13,380 bases of DNA, taken from NCBI GenBank assembly GCA_050249455.1, contig JBFWQM010000153.1, forward strand, positions 1 to 13,380. The letters run 5' to 3'. Shown here one piece after another: positions 1-9,037 of this stretch. Position 1 is the stretch's first letter. The number at the start of each line of letters is the position of its first letter. The position numbers and the translations under genes are program-made. Source of the DNA: JBFWQM01 sp050249455. Lineage in GTDB: Bacteria > Pseudomonadota > Alphaproteobacteria > MPNO01 > VGEU01. The notes under the pieces were generated by a model. It was not told the DNA's origin and did not search any database. It was given only the letters and a program-made list of their open reading frames with translations.

Positions 1-1946
<1,946 letters not shown>

Positions 1947-1970
1947 CTCGACCCCCTATCGCTGGTCGAA

Positions 1971-1992
1971 CCGTCCCGGGAAGTCGGGACGG
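1971..1992 (-). promoter_or_regulatory. Perfect inverted repeat in the lon 5' leader
   Basis: CCGTCCCG and CGGGACGG form perfect 8-bp arms around a 6-nt loop. The repeat lies between the predicted lon promoter and the lon start, ending 25 nt before the TTG. No U-tract follows, so it is unlikely to be a terminator. In the transcript it would be a GC-rich hairpin just ahead of the ribosome binding site. As DNA it could be an operator. The repeat is directly visible; its function is inferred. Confidence 0.45.
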
Positions 1993-2015
1993 AACAAATC
2001 GTGGACAGTCACCGT

Positions 2016-2048
2016 ATAATAATGGCTTTCACACCCCCGCCATTCAAG
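2016..2048 (-). promoter_or_regulatory. Candidate RpoH (heat-shock) promoter of lon
   Basis: On the minus strand CTTGAA (2043-2048) is followed after exactly 17 bp by CCATTATTAT (2016-2025). This resembles published alphaproteobacterial RpoH motifs of the form CTTGAA-N17-CC(A/T). Transcription would start near 2008 and give a leader of about 60 nt. lon is a heat-shock gene in many proteobacteria. An overlapping housekeeping promoter using the TATTAT stretch cannot be excluded. Confidence 0.55.
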
Positions 2049-2050
2049 TA

Positions 2051-2089
2051 GGCGCACCTCGCCTGTTTTCGCACTGCGGCGAATGCGCC
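2051..2089 (-). terminator. Stem-loop between clpX and lon, possible weak clpX terminator
   Basis: GGCGCA-T-TCGCC pairs with GGCGA-GG-TGCGCC around a 14-nt loop, giving 11 paired bases with a small asymmetric bulge. It begins 22 nt after the clpX stop on the minus strand and ends directly beside the lon -35 box. There is no run of U after it, so it is not a classical intrinsic terminator. It may slow or partly stop clpX transcripts or protect their 3' end. Confidence 0.35.
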
Positions 2090-2111
2090 ACATGGAGGGG
2101 ATTCGGCCGTG

Positions 2112-3380
2112 TCAGGCGGAGGACCCGCCGCGCTCGCTGGCCCTGTCGGCGTAGATGTAGAGGGGCGCCGCCCCGCTTTCGACCACCTCGCCGCTGATCG
2201 CGACCTCCATGACCCCTTCGAGCTGCGGCAGCTCGAACATGGTCTCCAGGAGGATGCTTTCGAGAATCGACCGCAGGCCGCGGGCCCCGGTCTTGCGCTT
2301 GATCGCCTTGATCGCGACCGACTTCAGCGCCTCCTCGGTGAACGTCAGCTTGACGTCCTCCATCTCGAACAGGCGGCCGTACTGCTTGATCAGCGCGTTC
2401 TTTGGCTTGGTCAGGATGTCGATCAGCGCCTGCTCGTCGAGGTCGTCGAGCGTGGCGATCACCGGCAGGCGGCCGACGAACTCGGGGATCAGGCCGAACT
2501 TGAGCAGGTCCTCCGGCTCCACCTCGCGCAGGAGCTCGCCGGTGCGGCGCTCCTCGGGGTTGCGCACGTCGGCGCCGAAGCCGATGCCGCGGCCCTGCTT
2601 GCGGTTGGCGATGATCTTCTCCAGGCCGGCGAACGCCCCGCCGCAGATGAACAGGATGTTGGTGGTGTCGACCTGCAGGAACTCCTGCTGCGGGTGCTTG
2701 CGGCCGCCCTGCGGCGGCACCGAGGCGACGGTGCCCTCCATGATCTTGAGCAGCGCCTGCTGCACGCCCTCGCCCGACACGTCGCGGGTGATCGAGGGGT
2801 TGTCGGACTTGCGCGAGATCTTGTCGACCTCGTCGATGTAGACGATGCCGCGCTGCGCCCGCTCGACATTGTAGTCGGCGGCCTGCAACAGCTTCAGGAT
2901 GATGTTCTCGACGTCCTCACCGACATAGCCGGCCTCGGTCAGGGTCGTCGCGTCGGCCATCGTGAACGGCACGTCGAGGATGCGCGCCAGGGTCTGGGCG
3001 AGCAGCGTCTTGCCGCAGCCGGTCGGGCCGATCAGCACGATGTTCGACTTGGAGATCTCGACGTCGTTGTTCTTCGCCCCGTGGGCGAGCCGCTTGTAGT
3101 GATTGTGGACGGCGACCGAGAGCACGCGCTTCGCGTGGCCCTGGCCGATCACGTAATCATCGAGCACGGTGCAGATTTCGCGCGGGGTCGGCACCCCGTC
3201 GCGCGACTTCACCAGGGTGGTCTTGTTCTCCTCCCTGATGATGTCCATGCACAGTTCGACGCATTCGTCGCAGATGAATACGGTCGGGCCGGCGATAAGC
3301 TTGCGCACCTCGTGCTGGCTCTTCCCGCAGAAAGAGCAGTACAGCACGTTCTTTGAATCGCCACTGCCGGACTTGTTCAT
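2112..3380 (-). CDS. clpX: ATP-dependent Clp protease ATP-binding subunit ClpX
   Basis: Hexameric AAA+ unfoldase that recognises tagged substrates and feeds them into ClpP in the cytoplasm. The 422 residues are the normal family length. Visible elements are the N-terminal C4 zinc-binding domain (Cys15, Cys18, Cys37, Cys40), Walker A GPTGCGKT (118-125), pore loop GYVGE (151-155), Walker B IVYIDEVDK (around 179-187), the RKH pore motif (227-229) and the IGF loop that docks on ClpP (266-268). All functional motifs appear intact. The ATG at 3378-3380 is preceded by ACGGGG at a suitable distance. It lies 184 bp downstream of clpP with its own heat-shock-like promoter, so it can probably be expressed both with clpP and alone. 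In Caulobacter, ClpXP degrades the cell-cycle regulator CtrA; whether that applies here is not visible. Confidence 0.98.
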   Translation of the reverse strand: MNKSGSGDSKNVLYCSFCGKSQHEVRKLIAGPTVFICDECVELCMDIIREENKTTLVKSRDGVPTPREICTVLDDYVIGQGHAKRVLSVAVHNHYKRLAHGAKNNDVEISKSNIVLIGPTGCGKTLLAQTLARILDVPFTMADATTLTEAGYVGEDVENIILKLLQAADYNVERAQRGIVYIDEVDKISRKSDNPSITRDVSGEGVQQALLKIMEGTVASVPPQGGRKHPQQEFLQVDTTNILFICGGAFAGLEKIIANRKQGRGIGFGADVRNPEERRTGELLREVEPEDLLKFGLIPEFVGRLPVIATLDDLDEQALIDILTKPKNALIKQYGRLFEMEDVKLTFTEEALKSVAIKAIKRKTGARGLRSILESILLETMFELPQLEGVMEVAISGEVVESGAAPLYIYADRASERGGSSA

Positions 3381-3449
3381 AAGTACCCCGTCGCAACCCG
3401 GACGCCCTGCGCGGTCATGTTAACCAAGCCCCAGACGACCGTCCATCGA

Positions 3450-3480
3450 CAAAAAGGTTCCCTTTTTGCGCCGCGTCAAG
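3450..3480 (-). promoter_or_regulatory. Candidate RpoH-type promoter of clpX with a palindrome over the -10
   Basis: On the minus strand CTTGAC (3475-3480) is followed after 17 bp by CCTTTTT (3451-3457), the same geometry as the element before lon. The -10 forms one arm of a perfect inverted repeat, CAAAAAGG-TTC-CCTTTTTG (3450-3468). Transcription would begin near 3443 and leave a leader of about 60 nt. The repeat could alternatively act as a weak terminator or a protein-binding site. The rest of the clpP-clpX gap (3481-3564) is GC-rich and shows nothing I recognise. Confidence 0.45.
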
Positions 3481-3564
3481 CCCCCGTCGGGGCCTGGGCT
3501 GGCGGCCGGTCGGCGCGGGCTGCGCCGCATCCGGCCACCGTAGCGGCGCGACCTTCAGAATCAG

Positions 3565-4212
3565 TTAATTCCGCGCCTTCGCCGCGTCGGTCTCCGCCGG
3601 GACCGGCCGGTGGGTCACCACCTCGTCGATGATCCCGAACGCCTTCGCCTCGTCGGGCGCCAGGAAACGGTCGCGCTCCATGGCGTCCTCGATCACCTTG
3701 ATGTCCTGGCCGGTGTGGCGGGCGTAGATCTCGTTAAGCCGCTGGCGCAGCGTCAGGATTTCCCGGGCATGGATCTCGATGTCGGTGGCCTGGCCCTGGA
3801 ATCCGCCCGAGGGCTGGTGGACCATGATCCGCGAATGCGGCAGCGAGTAGCGCTTGCCCTTCGCGCCGGCGGCCATCAGCAGCGAGCCCATCGAGGCGGC
3901 CTGGCCGATACAAACTGTCGCAACGTCGGGCCGGATGTACTGCATGGTGTCGTAGATCGCCAGGCCGGCCGTCACCAGCCCCCCCGGGGAGTTGATATAG
4001 AACGCGATGTCCTTGCTCGGGTTCTCCGACTCGAGGAACAGGAGCTGAGCGCAGATCAGGCTTGACACCGCGTCGTTGACCGGCCCGACCAGGAAGATGA
4101 TCCGCTCCTTCAGCAGGCGCGAGTAGATGTCGTAGGCGCGCTCGCCCCGGTTGGTCTGCTCGACCACCATCGGAACCAGCAGGTTCATGCTGGTGTCTCT
4201 GAAATCGCTCAT
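3565..4212 (-). CDS. clpP: ATP-dependent Clp protease proteolytic subunit ClpP
   Basis: Serine peptidase that forms the tetradecameric chamber degrading proteins delivered by ClpX or ClpA. The 215 residues are close to the usual length. The catalytic triad is complete: Ser107 in GQAASMGS, His132 in RIMVHQP and Asp181 in ERDRF, with the expected His-Asp spacing. The N-terminus reads MSDFRDTSMNLLVPMVVEQT, so a short propeptide is likely removed, as in other ClpPs. The start ATG at 4210-4212 has AAGGACGAGAG upstream; a second Met at residue 9 is the alternative. It lies 52 bp downstream of tig on the same strand, so the two genes are probably co-transcribed. No promoter was recognised in the short gap. 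Confidence 0.98.
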   Translation of the reverse strand: MSDFRDTSMNLLVPMVVEQTNRGERAYDIYSRLLKERIIFLVGPVNDAVSSLICAQLLFLESENPSKDIAFYINSPGGLVTAGLAIYDTMQYIRPDVATVCIGQAASMGSLLMAAGAKGKRYSLPHSRIMVHQPSGGFQGQATDIEIHAREILTLRQRLNEIYARHTGQDIKVIEDAMERDRFLAPDEAKAFGIIDEVVTHRPVPAETDAAKARN

Positions 4213-4246
4213 TCGCTCGCTCTCGTCCTTTGCGACCGGTGGCCGC

Positions 4247-4267
4247 GGCGCCGGCGGCGCCGGCGCC
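4247..4267. repeat. Triple GGCGCC self-complementary tract between tig and clpP
   Basis: GGCGCC occurs at 4247-4252, 4256-4261 and 4262-4267, the last touching the tig stop codon. Each copy is its own reverse complement, so the RNA could form a strong all-GC hairpin immediately after the tig stop, about 35 nt before the clpP start. No U-tract follows. It could be an attenuating or mRNA-processing element, or simply GC-rich sequence. Confidence 0.4.
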
Positions 4268-5604
4268 TATTCGTCTTCCTTGAAGTCCTGGATTTCCTTG
4301 GTGAAGTCCGGGACCGGCAGCCGCCGGTCGGAGACCTTCGCCATCTCGAGGATATAGTCCACGACCTTGTCTTCGAAAATCGGCGCCTGGAGTTCCTGCA
4401 GCGCGTTCGGGTTCTGCTGGTAGTACTCGAACACGCGGGCCTCCTGGCCCGGGAACTGGCGCGCCTGCTGGCTGATGGCGCGGTTGATGTCGTCCTGCGT
4501 CACCTGCAGGTTGCTGGCGCGCCCGACCTCGGCCAGCAGCAGCCCAAGCCGCACCCGGCGCTCGGCGATCGGCCGGTAGCGCGCCTTGAGGTCGTCCTCG
4601 CTCTTGTCCTTGTCGTCCTCGTCGAGCTCGCCCTTCGCCCTGGCGTCCGCGATGGTCGACCAGATCGCCTCGAACTCACGGTCGACCATGCCCGGCGGCA
4701 CCTCGAAGGAATGTGCCTTCGACAGCTGGTCGAGCAGCTTGCGCTTCAGGTTGGCGCGCGACACCTGTCCGTAGTCGCGCTCCATCTGCTCGCGCACCGT
4801 CTTCTTCAGCGCGGCCAGGTTCTCGAGCCCCATCGCGGTCGCGAGCGCGTCGTCGACCGAAACCGACTTGGGAGCACGAACCTCTTTGACATCAACGTCG
4901 TAGACGGCGGTCTTGCCGCGCATGTTCTCGTCGGAATGGGTCTCCGGCACGGTCATCGAGACCGCGACCTTCTGGCCCGCCTTGGCGCCCTTGAGCTGGT
5001 CGTCGAACTCCGCCGAGGGCATCTTGCTGCCCAGCCGGATCGGGAAGTCCTTCATCGGCTGCTTGGTGATCGTCTCCTCGCCGATGCGCACGGTGAAGTC
5101 CACCAGCAGCTCGTCGCCTTCCTCGGCGCCGCGGCCGTCGGTAACCGGCTCGTACTCGCGCCGCTGCTCGGCCAGCCGCTGCACCGTCTCGTCGACATCG
5201 GCGTCGCTCACCTCGGCGGTCACCCGCTCCAGGGCGACGGTCGAGAAATCGACCGGCTTGACCTCGGGCAGGACCTCGATCTGCAGCGTGTATTCGAGGT
5301 CGCGGCCGTCCTCGAAGCTGACGATCTCGATCTTCGGCTCCATGGCCGGCCGGGCGCCCGACTGGCTGACCGCCTGCTGGACGGAATCGCTGATCGTCTG
5401 CTCCAGCACCTCGCCGCGGACGGAGGGACCGTAGCGCTTCTTGATCAGGGTCATCGGCACCTTGCCGGGGCGGAAGCCCGGCATGTTGACCGACCCCGAC
5501 AGCTCGCGCAGGCGGCCGTCCATCTTGGCGTCTATGTCGCCGGCCGGGACGACGACCCGGAACTCGCGCTTCAAACCTTCTGTATTCGTCTCGGTGATCT
5601 GCAT
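4267..5604 (-). CDS. tig: Trigger factor, ribosome-associated chaperone
   Basis: Binds near the ribosomal exit tunnel and shields nascent chains. The 445 residues match the family. The N-terminal ribosome-binding domain carries the signature GFRPGKVP (43-50) that docks on the large subunit. The central FKBP-like prolyl isomerase domain spans about 155-245. The helical C-terminal chaperone arms follow, and the protein ends in an acidic tail (FKEDE). In the isomerase domain the usual IPGFE loop is replaced by MPSAEF, with only the Phe (F200) kept, so isomerase activity may be reduced; the chaperone role does not need it. The ATG at 5602-5604 has only a weak ribosome binding site (AATCGAG). It is 62 bp downstream of tRNA-Leu and 52 bp upstream of clpP. 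Confidence 0.97.
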   Translation of the reverse strand: MQITETNTEGLKREFRVVVPAGDIDAKMDGRLRELSGSVNMPGFRPGKVPMTLIKKRYGPSVRGEVLEQTISDSVQQAVSQSGARPAMEPKIEIVSFEDGRDLEYTLQIEVLPEVKPVDFSTVALERVTAEVSDADVDETVQRLAEQRREYEPVTDGRGAEEGDELLVDFTVRIGEETITKQPMKDFPIRLGSKMPSAEFDDQLKGAKAGQKVAVSMTVPETHSDENMRGKTAVYDVDVKEVRAPKSVSVDDALATAMGLENLAALKKTVREQMERDYGQVSRANLKRKLLDQLSKAHSFEVPPGMVDREFEAIWSTIADARAKGELDEDDKDKSEDDLKARYRPIAERRVRLGLLLAEVGRASNLQVTQDDINRAISQQARQFPGQEARVFEYYQQNPNALQELQAPIFEDKVVDYILEMAKVSDRRLPVPDFTKEIQDFKEDE

Positions 5605-5666
5605 CTCGATTTTCTAGGCTGCGCGGTTCCAAAGGAGTGCCGCACGTCGCGGCCGGGCCGTGGAAA

Positions 5667-5751
5667 TGGTGCGGGCGGAGGGACTTGAACCCCCACGACT
5701 TACGTCACCAGAACCTAAATCTGGCGTGTCTACCAGTTCCACCACGCCCGC
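5667..5751 (-). tRNA. tRNA-Leu (anticodon UAG)
   Basis: On the minus strand the acceptor stem GCGGGCG/CGCCCGC pairs perfectly. The anticodon stem is CCAGA/TCTGG with loop TTTAGGT, so the anticodon is UAG (5715-5717), reading CUA and related leucine codons. A long variable arm (TGACGTAAGTCG region) marks a class II tRNA. The T-loop is TTCAAGT. The discriminator A and the 3' CCA are encoded (ACCA, 5667-5670). Total length is 85 nt including CCA. It lies just upstream of tig and may share its transcript. Confidence 0.97.
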
Positions 5752-5781
5752 CCCGTCGTGCAAGCAAAGCCGCTCGGTTGC

Positions 5782-5825
5782 GCCTTGGTTGCTTGCGCTG
5801 CAACGGGCAAGGCCGCGCCTCTATA
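5782..5825 (-). promoter_or_regulatory. Candidate -10 box and leader hairpin upstream of tRNA-Leu
   Basis: On the minus strand TATAGA (5820-5825), followed by a GC-rich stretch, is a plausible -10 for the tRNA-tig transcript, although no good -35 is visible at the usual distance. Just downstream, GCCTTG-CCC-GTTGC pairs with GCAAC-CAAGGC (5782-5813), an 11-bp interrupted stem in the tRNA 5' leader or in the GST 3' trailer. It has no U-tract, so a terminator role is doubtful. Both assignments are tentative. Confidence 0.3.
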
Positions 5826-5884
5826 GCAAACATCGCATTGGGTTCCATAGCTAAATAAGAACCGTCGGCGAACCGTTAAAGTCC

Positions 5885-6505
5885 CTATTCGAGGCCGACC
5901 ATGATCTCCTGGCGATAGGCCGGCCGCTCGGCGAGCCGGTCGTACCAGCGCCGCACGTTGGGGCAGTCGGCCCGCGGGATGTCCATCGTGTGCCAGCGGT
6001 AGGCGGCGATGCCGGCCGGGATGTCGCACATCGAGAACGTCGCGCCGGCGAGGAAGGGCGTCTCGGCCAGCGCGACGTCCAGCATCTTGAAGCAGCCCGA
6101 GAGCCGGTCGCAGGCGGCGCCGAAGTCGGCCATGTTGCGCTTCTCCGGCGGCGTGCGGACCACGGTGCTGAACACCGGACGCATCGCCGGGCTCAGCACG
6201 GTGAGCTGCCAGTCCATCCACTTGCCGCCGACGGCGCGGGTCCGCGGATCGGCCGGCCACAGGGTGCCGGCACCATGGATCTCCGACAAATAGCGGACGA
6301 TCGTGTTCGATTCCCACAGCACAAGGTCGCCGTCGATCAGGGTCGGCACGAGGCCGTTCGGGTTGAGCCTGCGGTACTCCGGCTTGTCGTTGCCACCGAA
6401 CTTGCCGCCGAGGTCGGTCCGCTCGAACGGCAGGCCGAGCTCCGCGCAGCACCACAGCACTTTCTGGACGTTCGACGACGACCGCCGGCCGATCAGCTTG
6501 AGCAC
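5885..6505 (-). CDS. Glutathione S-transferase family protein
   Basis: Soluble enzyme of the thioredoxin-fold GST superfamily, probably conjugating glutathione to electrophiles; the substrate cannot be predicted. It has 206 residues. The N-terminal domain starts MLKLIGRRSSSNVQKVLW, where Ser9-Ser11 are the likely catalytic residues. It continues with NPNGLVPTLIDGD and LWESNTIVRYLSE, the cis-Pro and glutathione-binding ESxxI signature. The all-helical C-terminal domain follows from about residue 90. The start is GTG (6503-6505) with GGGAGG a few bases upstream. The gene begins 55 bp after the E1 stop on the same strand, so read-through is plausible. The family call is firm; the subclass is not. 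Confidence 0.9.
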   Translation of the reverse strand: MLKLIGRRSSSNVQKVLWCCAELGLPFERTDLGGKFGGNDKPEYRRLNPNGLVPTLIDGDLVLWESNTIVRYLSEIHGAGTLWPADPRTRAVGGKWMDWQLTVLSPAMRPVFSTVVRTPPEKRNMADFGAACDRLSGCFKMLDVALAETPFLAGATFSMCDIPAGIAAYRWHTMDIPRADCPNVRRWYDRLAERPAYRQEIMVGLE

Positions 6506-6560
6506 CCTTCCCTCCCCGACTTTGTTCGAGGCGGGATTGTCGCCTGCCGTCGCCGGTTTG

Positions 6561-8942
6561 TCACCGTCCCGTCAGGCGGCGCACGCAGGCCCGCGCGGCG
6601 GCGTCCAGGATCGCCTCGGCGTCGATGCCGTAGGTGCGGTAGAGGTCGGGGATGTCGCCGGACTGGCCGAACCGGTCGACGCCCAGCGGATAGATCCGGT
6701 GGCCGGCGACCGAGCCGAGCCAGGACAGGGCCGCCGGATGGCCGTCGAGCACCGTCACCAGCGCGGCGTCGGGCGCGACGTCGTCGAGCAGCCGCTCGAC
6801 ATGGGCGGTGGTCGACCGCTTGCCGGCGATGCGGGCGCGGCGTGCCTTCATCCAATCCTCGTGCAGCGCATCGGCCGAGGTGACGGCCAGCAGGCCGGCG
6901 CCGGGGATGTCCTCCAGGATCGCCGCGTGGGCCTCGATCGCCTCCGGCGCGACGGCGCCGGTGTAGGCGATCACCAGCTCGGCGCCCGGCGCGGGCGGCT
7001 TCAGCCAGTAGCCGCCGGCGATCACGTCGCGCGCCAGCGATTCGGTCATCTTCCGCTTCGGCTGGGCCAGCGAGCGGGTGGAGAGCCGCAGGGCGACCGA
7101 GCCGCCCTCCTCCGCCTGCATGTGCGCGAAGCCCCAGCGCATGATCTCCGCCAGCTCGTCCACGTAGGCCGGCTCGAACGCGGTCAGGCCCGGCTGAGCC
7201 AGCGTGATCAGCGGGGTCTCGGACGACTGGTGCGCGCCGCCTTCCGGCGCCAGGGTGATGCCCGACGGGGTCGCCACCAGCATGAACCGGGCGTCCTGGT
7301 AGCAGGCGTAGTGCATGGCATCGAGGCCGCGGCGGATGAACGGGTCGTAGAGCGTCCCGATCGGCAGCAGCCGCGCGCCGAACAGCGGCCCGGCCATGCC
7401 CAGGGCGGCCAGGCACAGGAACAGGTTGTTCTCGGCGATGCCCAGCTCCACGTGCTGGCCGGACGGCGCCATCGCCCAGCGCTGCGCCGACACCACCTTC
7501 TCCTCGGCGAACACGTCGGAGCGCGCCTCGCGGGCGAAGATGCCGCGGCGGTTGACCCACGGCCCCAGGTTGGTCGAGACGGTCACGTCGGGCGAGGTGG
7601 TGACGATGCGCGAGGCCAGCGCGCTGTCGCCGCGGGCAAGGTCGTTCAGGATGCGGCCGAAGCCTTCCTGCGTAGACATCCGCTCGCCCTCCGGCGCCGG
7701 CAGGCGGTCGGGCACCGCCACGCGGTCCGCCGCGATCGCGCGCGGGTAGCGCTGCGCGAACGGCACCGCGTCGAGGAAGCCGCGCAACGCCTCGGCGGGC
7801 AGGTCGAGGCCCTCGAACGGCTCCCACTCGGCGCCGACGGGGATGCCCATCGCCTGGCGGAACTGCTCCATCTGGTCGGGGTTCATCAGCCCGGCGTGGT
7901 TGTCCTTGTGGCCGGCGAACGGCAGGCCGAAGCCCTTCACGGTATAGGCGATGAAGCAGGTCGGCATGTCGTCGGCGATGCCGTGGAACGCCTCCAGCAC
8001 CGTCTCCAGGTCGTGGCCGCCCAGGTTGGTCATCAGCGCCTGCAGCGCGTCGTCGTCGTAGCGCGCCAGCAGCCCATCGACGCCCGCGACGCCGGCCAGG
8101 TCCGCCGACAGGTGCGCCCGCCAGGCCGCCCCGCCCTTGAACGTCAGCGCCGAATAGAGCGTGTTGGGGCAGCTGTCGATCCACTGGCGCAGCGCCGGGC
8201 CGCCGGGCTGCGCGAACGCCGCCTCCAGCTTCTTCCCGTACTTCAGCGTCACCACGCGCCAGCCCATGTTCTTGAACAGCTCGTCGATGCGCCCGAACAG
8301 GCGGTCCGAAACCACCGAATCGAGGCTCTGGCGGTTGTAGTCGATCACCCACCAGACGTTGCGCACGTCCTTCTTCCAGCCCTCCAGCAGCGCCTCGAAG
8401 ATATTGCCCTCGTCGAGCTCGGCGTCGCCCACAAGCGCCACCATGCGGCCCTGCGGCAGGTCGGCCGGCGACAGGTCCTTCAGCCGCACGTAGTCCTGCA
8501 CCAGCGCGGCGAACACGGTCATCGCCACGCCCAGGCCGACCGAGCCGGTCGAGAAATCGACGTCGTCGCTGTCCTTGGTCCGCGACGGATAGGCCTGCGC
8601 CCCGCCCAGCGCGCGCAGCCCTTCCAGCTTTTCCCGGGTCTGGCGGCCGAGCAGGTACTGGATCGCGTGGAACACCGGGCCGGCATGCGGCTTCACCGCG
8701 ACCCGGTCCTCCGGCCGCAGCACATCGAAGAACAGCGCCGTCATCAGGGTCACCATCGAGGCCGACGACGCCTGGTGCCCGCCCACCTTCAGCCCGTCGC
8801 GGTGCGGCCGGACGTGGTTGGCGTTGTGGATCATCCACGCCGACAGCCACAGCAGCTTCTTCTCCAGCGCGTGCAGCGCGGCCAAGCGGTCGGCGCCGGC
8901 GGCGGGCGCGGTCTCGTGCAGGCGATGGACGGTGGCGGCCAT
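6561..8942 (-). CDS. Homodimeric 2-oxoacid (pyruvate/2-oxobutanoate) dehydrogenase E1, AceE/MdeB-like
   Basis: Thiamine-diphosphate enzyme that decarboxylates a 2-oxoacid and passes the acyl group to an E2 lipoyl domain. It has 793 residues, shorter than the ~890 of E. coli AceE. Visible elements are KPHAGPVFHAIQYLLGR (84-100), DFSTGSVGLG (129-138) and the cofactor motif GDAELDEGN (172-180) ending in DYNRQSLD (201-208). The pyrimidine-binding domain carries ELGIAENN with the conserved Glu, then APEGGAHQSSETPL. Automatic annotation often calls such proteins transketolase, but the DYNRQSLD and GGAHQSSETPL blocks resemble AceE-type E1. The ATG at 8940-8942 has CAGGAG upstream. A divergent Lrp-family gene lies next to it. 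In Pseudomonas putida the related mdeB (2-oxobutanoate dehydrogenase E1) is controlled by the Lrp homologue MdeR. No E2 or E3 is in the window. The exact substrate is uncertain. Confidence 0.85.
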   Translation of the reverse strand: MAATVHRLHETAPAAGADRLAALHALEKKLLWLSAWMIHNANHVRPHRDGLKVGGHQASSASMVTLMTALFFDVLRPEDRVAVKPHAGPVFHAIQYLLGRQTREKLEGLRALGGAQAYPSRTKDSDDVDFSTGSVGLGVAMTVFAALVQDYVRLKDLSPADLPQGRMVALVGDAELDEGNIFEALLEGWKKDVRNVWWVIDYNRQSLDSVVSDRLFGRIDELFKNMGWRVVTLKYGKKLEAAFAQPGGPALRQWIDSCPNTLYSALTFKGGAAWRAHLSADLAGVAGVDGLLARYDDDALQALMTNLGGHDLETVLEAFHGIADDMPTCFIAYTVKGFGLPFAGHKDNHAGLMNPDQMEQFRQAMGIPVGAEWEPFEGLDLPAEALRGFLDAVPFAQRYPRAIAADRVAVPDRLPAPEGERMSTQEGFGRILNDLARGDSALASRIVTTSPDVTVSTNLGPWVNRRGIFAREARSDVFAEEKVVSAQRWAMAPSGQHVELGIAENNLFLCLAALGMAGPLFGARLLPIGTLYDPFIRRGLDAMHYACYQDARFMLVATPSGITLAPEGGAHQSSETPLITLAQPGLTAFEPAYVDELAEIMRWGFAHMQAEEGGSVALRLSTRSLAQPKRKMTESLARDVIAGGYWLKPPAPGAELVIAYTGAVAPEAIEAHAAILEDIPGAGLLAVTSADALHEDWMKARRARIAGKRSTTAHVERLLDDVAPDAALVTVLDGHPAALSWLGSVAGHRIYPLGVDRFGQSGDIPDLYRTYGIDAEAILDAAARACVRRLTGR

Positions 8943-8969
8943 GGCCGGGCTCCTGAATGGGGACGGTCG

Positions 8970-8975
8970 ATTATA
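8970..8975 (-). promoter_or_regulatory. Consensus -10 box (TATAAT) of the E1 gene promoter
   Basis: A perfect TATAAT on the minus strand lies 27 bp before the E1 ATG. At 16-18 bp upstream there is no recognisable -35, only GC-rich sequence. This pattern fits a promoter that depends on an activator, and the divergent Lrp/AsnC gene is the obvious candidate. Two TTGCG copies (8998-9002 and 9026-9030), 28 bp apart, lie in the intergenic region and could be part of its binding sites. Confidence 0.5.
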
Positions 8976-9031
8976 ACAGCCGCATGGATCCCCGGCGTTG
9001 CGAAGATAGCCGCCTCTGGGCCAATTTGCGC

Positions 9032-9037
9032 TATGAT
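9032..9037 (+). promoter_or_regulatory. Candidate -10 box (TATGAT) of the Lrp/AsnC-family gene
   Basis: TATGAT on the plus strand lies 31 bp before the ATG at 9069 and would give a leader of about 25 nt. No clear -35 is seen. If correct, it rules out the in-frame ATG at 9033, which falls inside the box, and supports the start at 9069. Confidence 0.35.

Noticed and set aside
5667..5751. tRNA-Leu as an integration site for a mobile element
   Set aside because: No integrase, no repeated tRNA 3' end and no foreign-looking genes lie on either side.
5637..5858. Short plus-strand proteins over the tRNA (one reads MVRAEGLEPPRLTSPEP)
   Set aside because: This is the well-known false translation of the complement of a tRNA-Leu gene.
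6493..8850. 785-aa minus-strand frame overlapping the E1 gene
   Set aside because: It is an Arg/Gly/Ala-rich shifted-frame shadow of the E1 gene with no recognisable domain.
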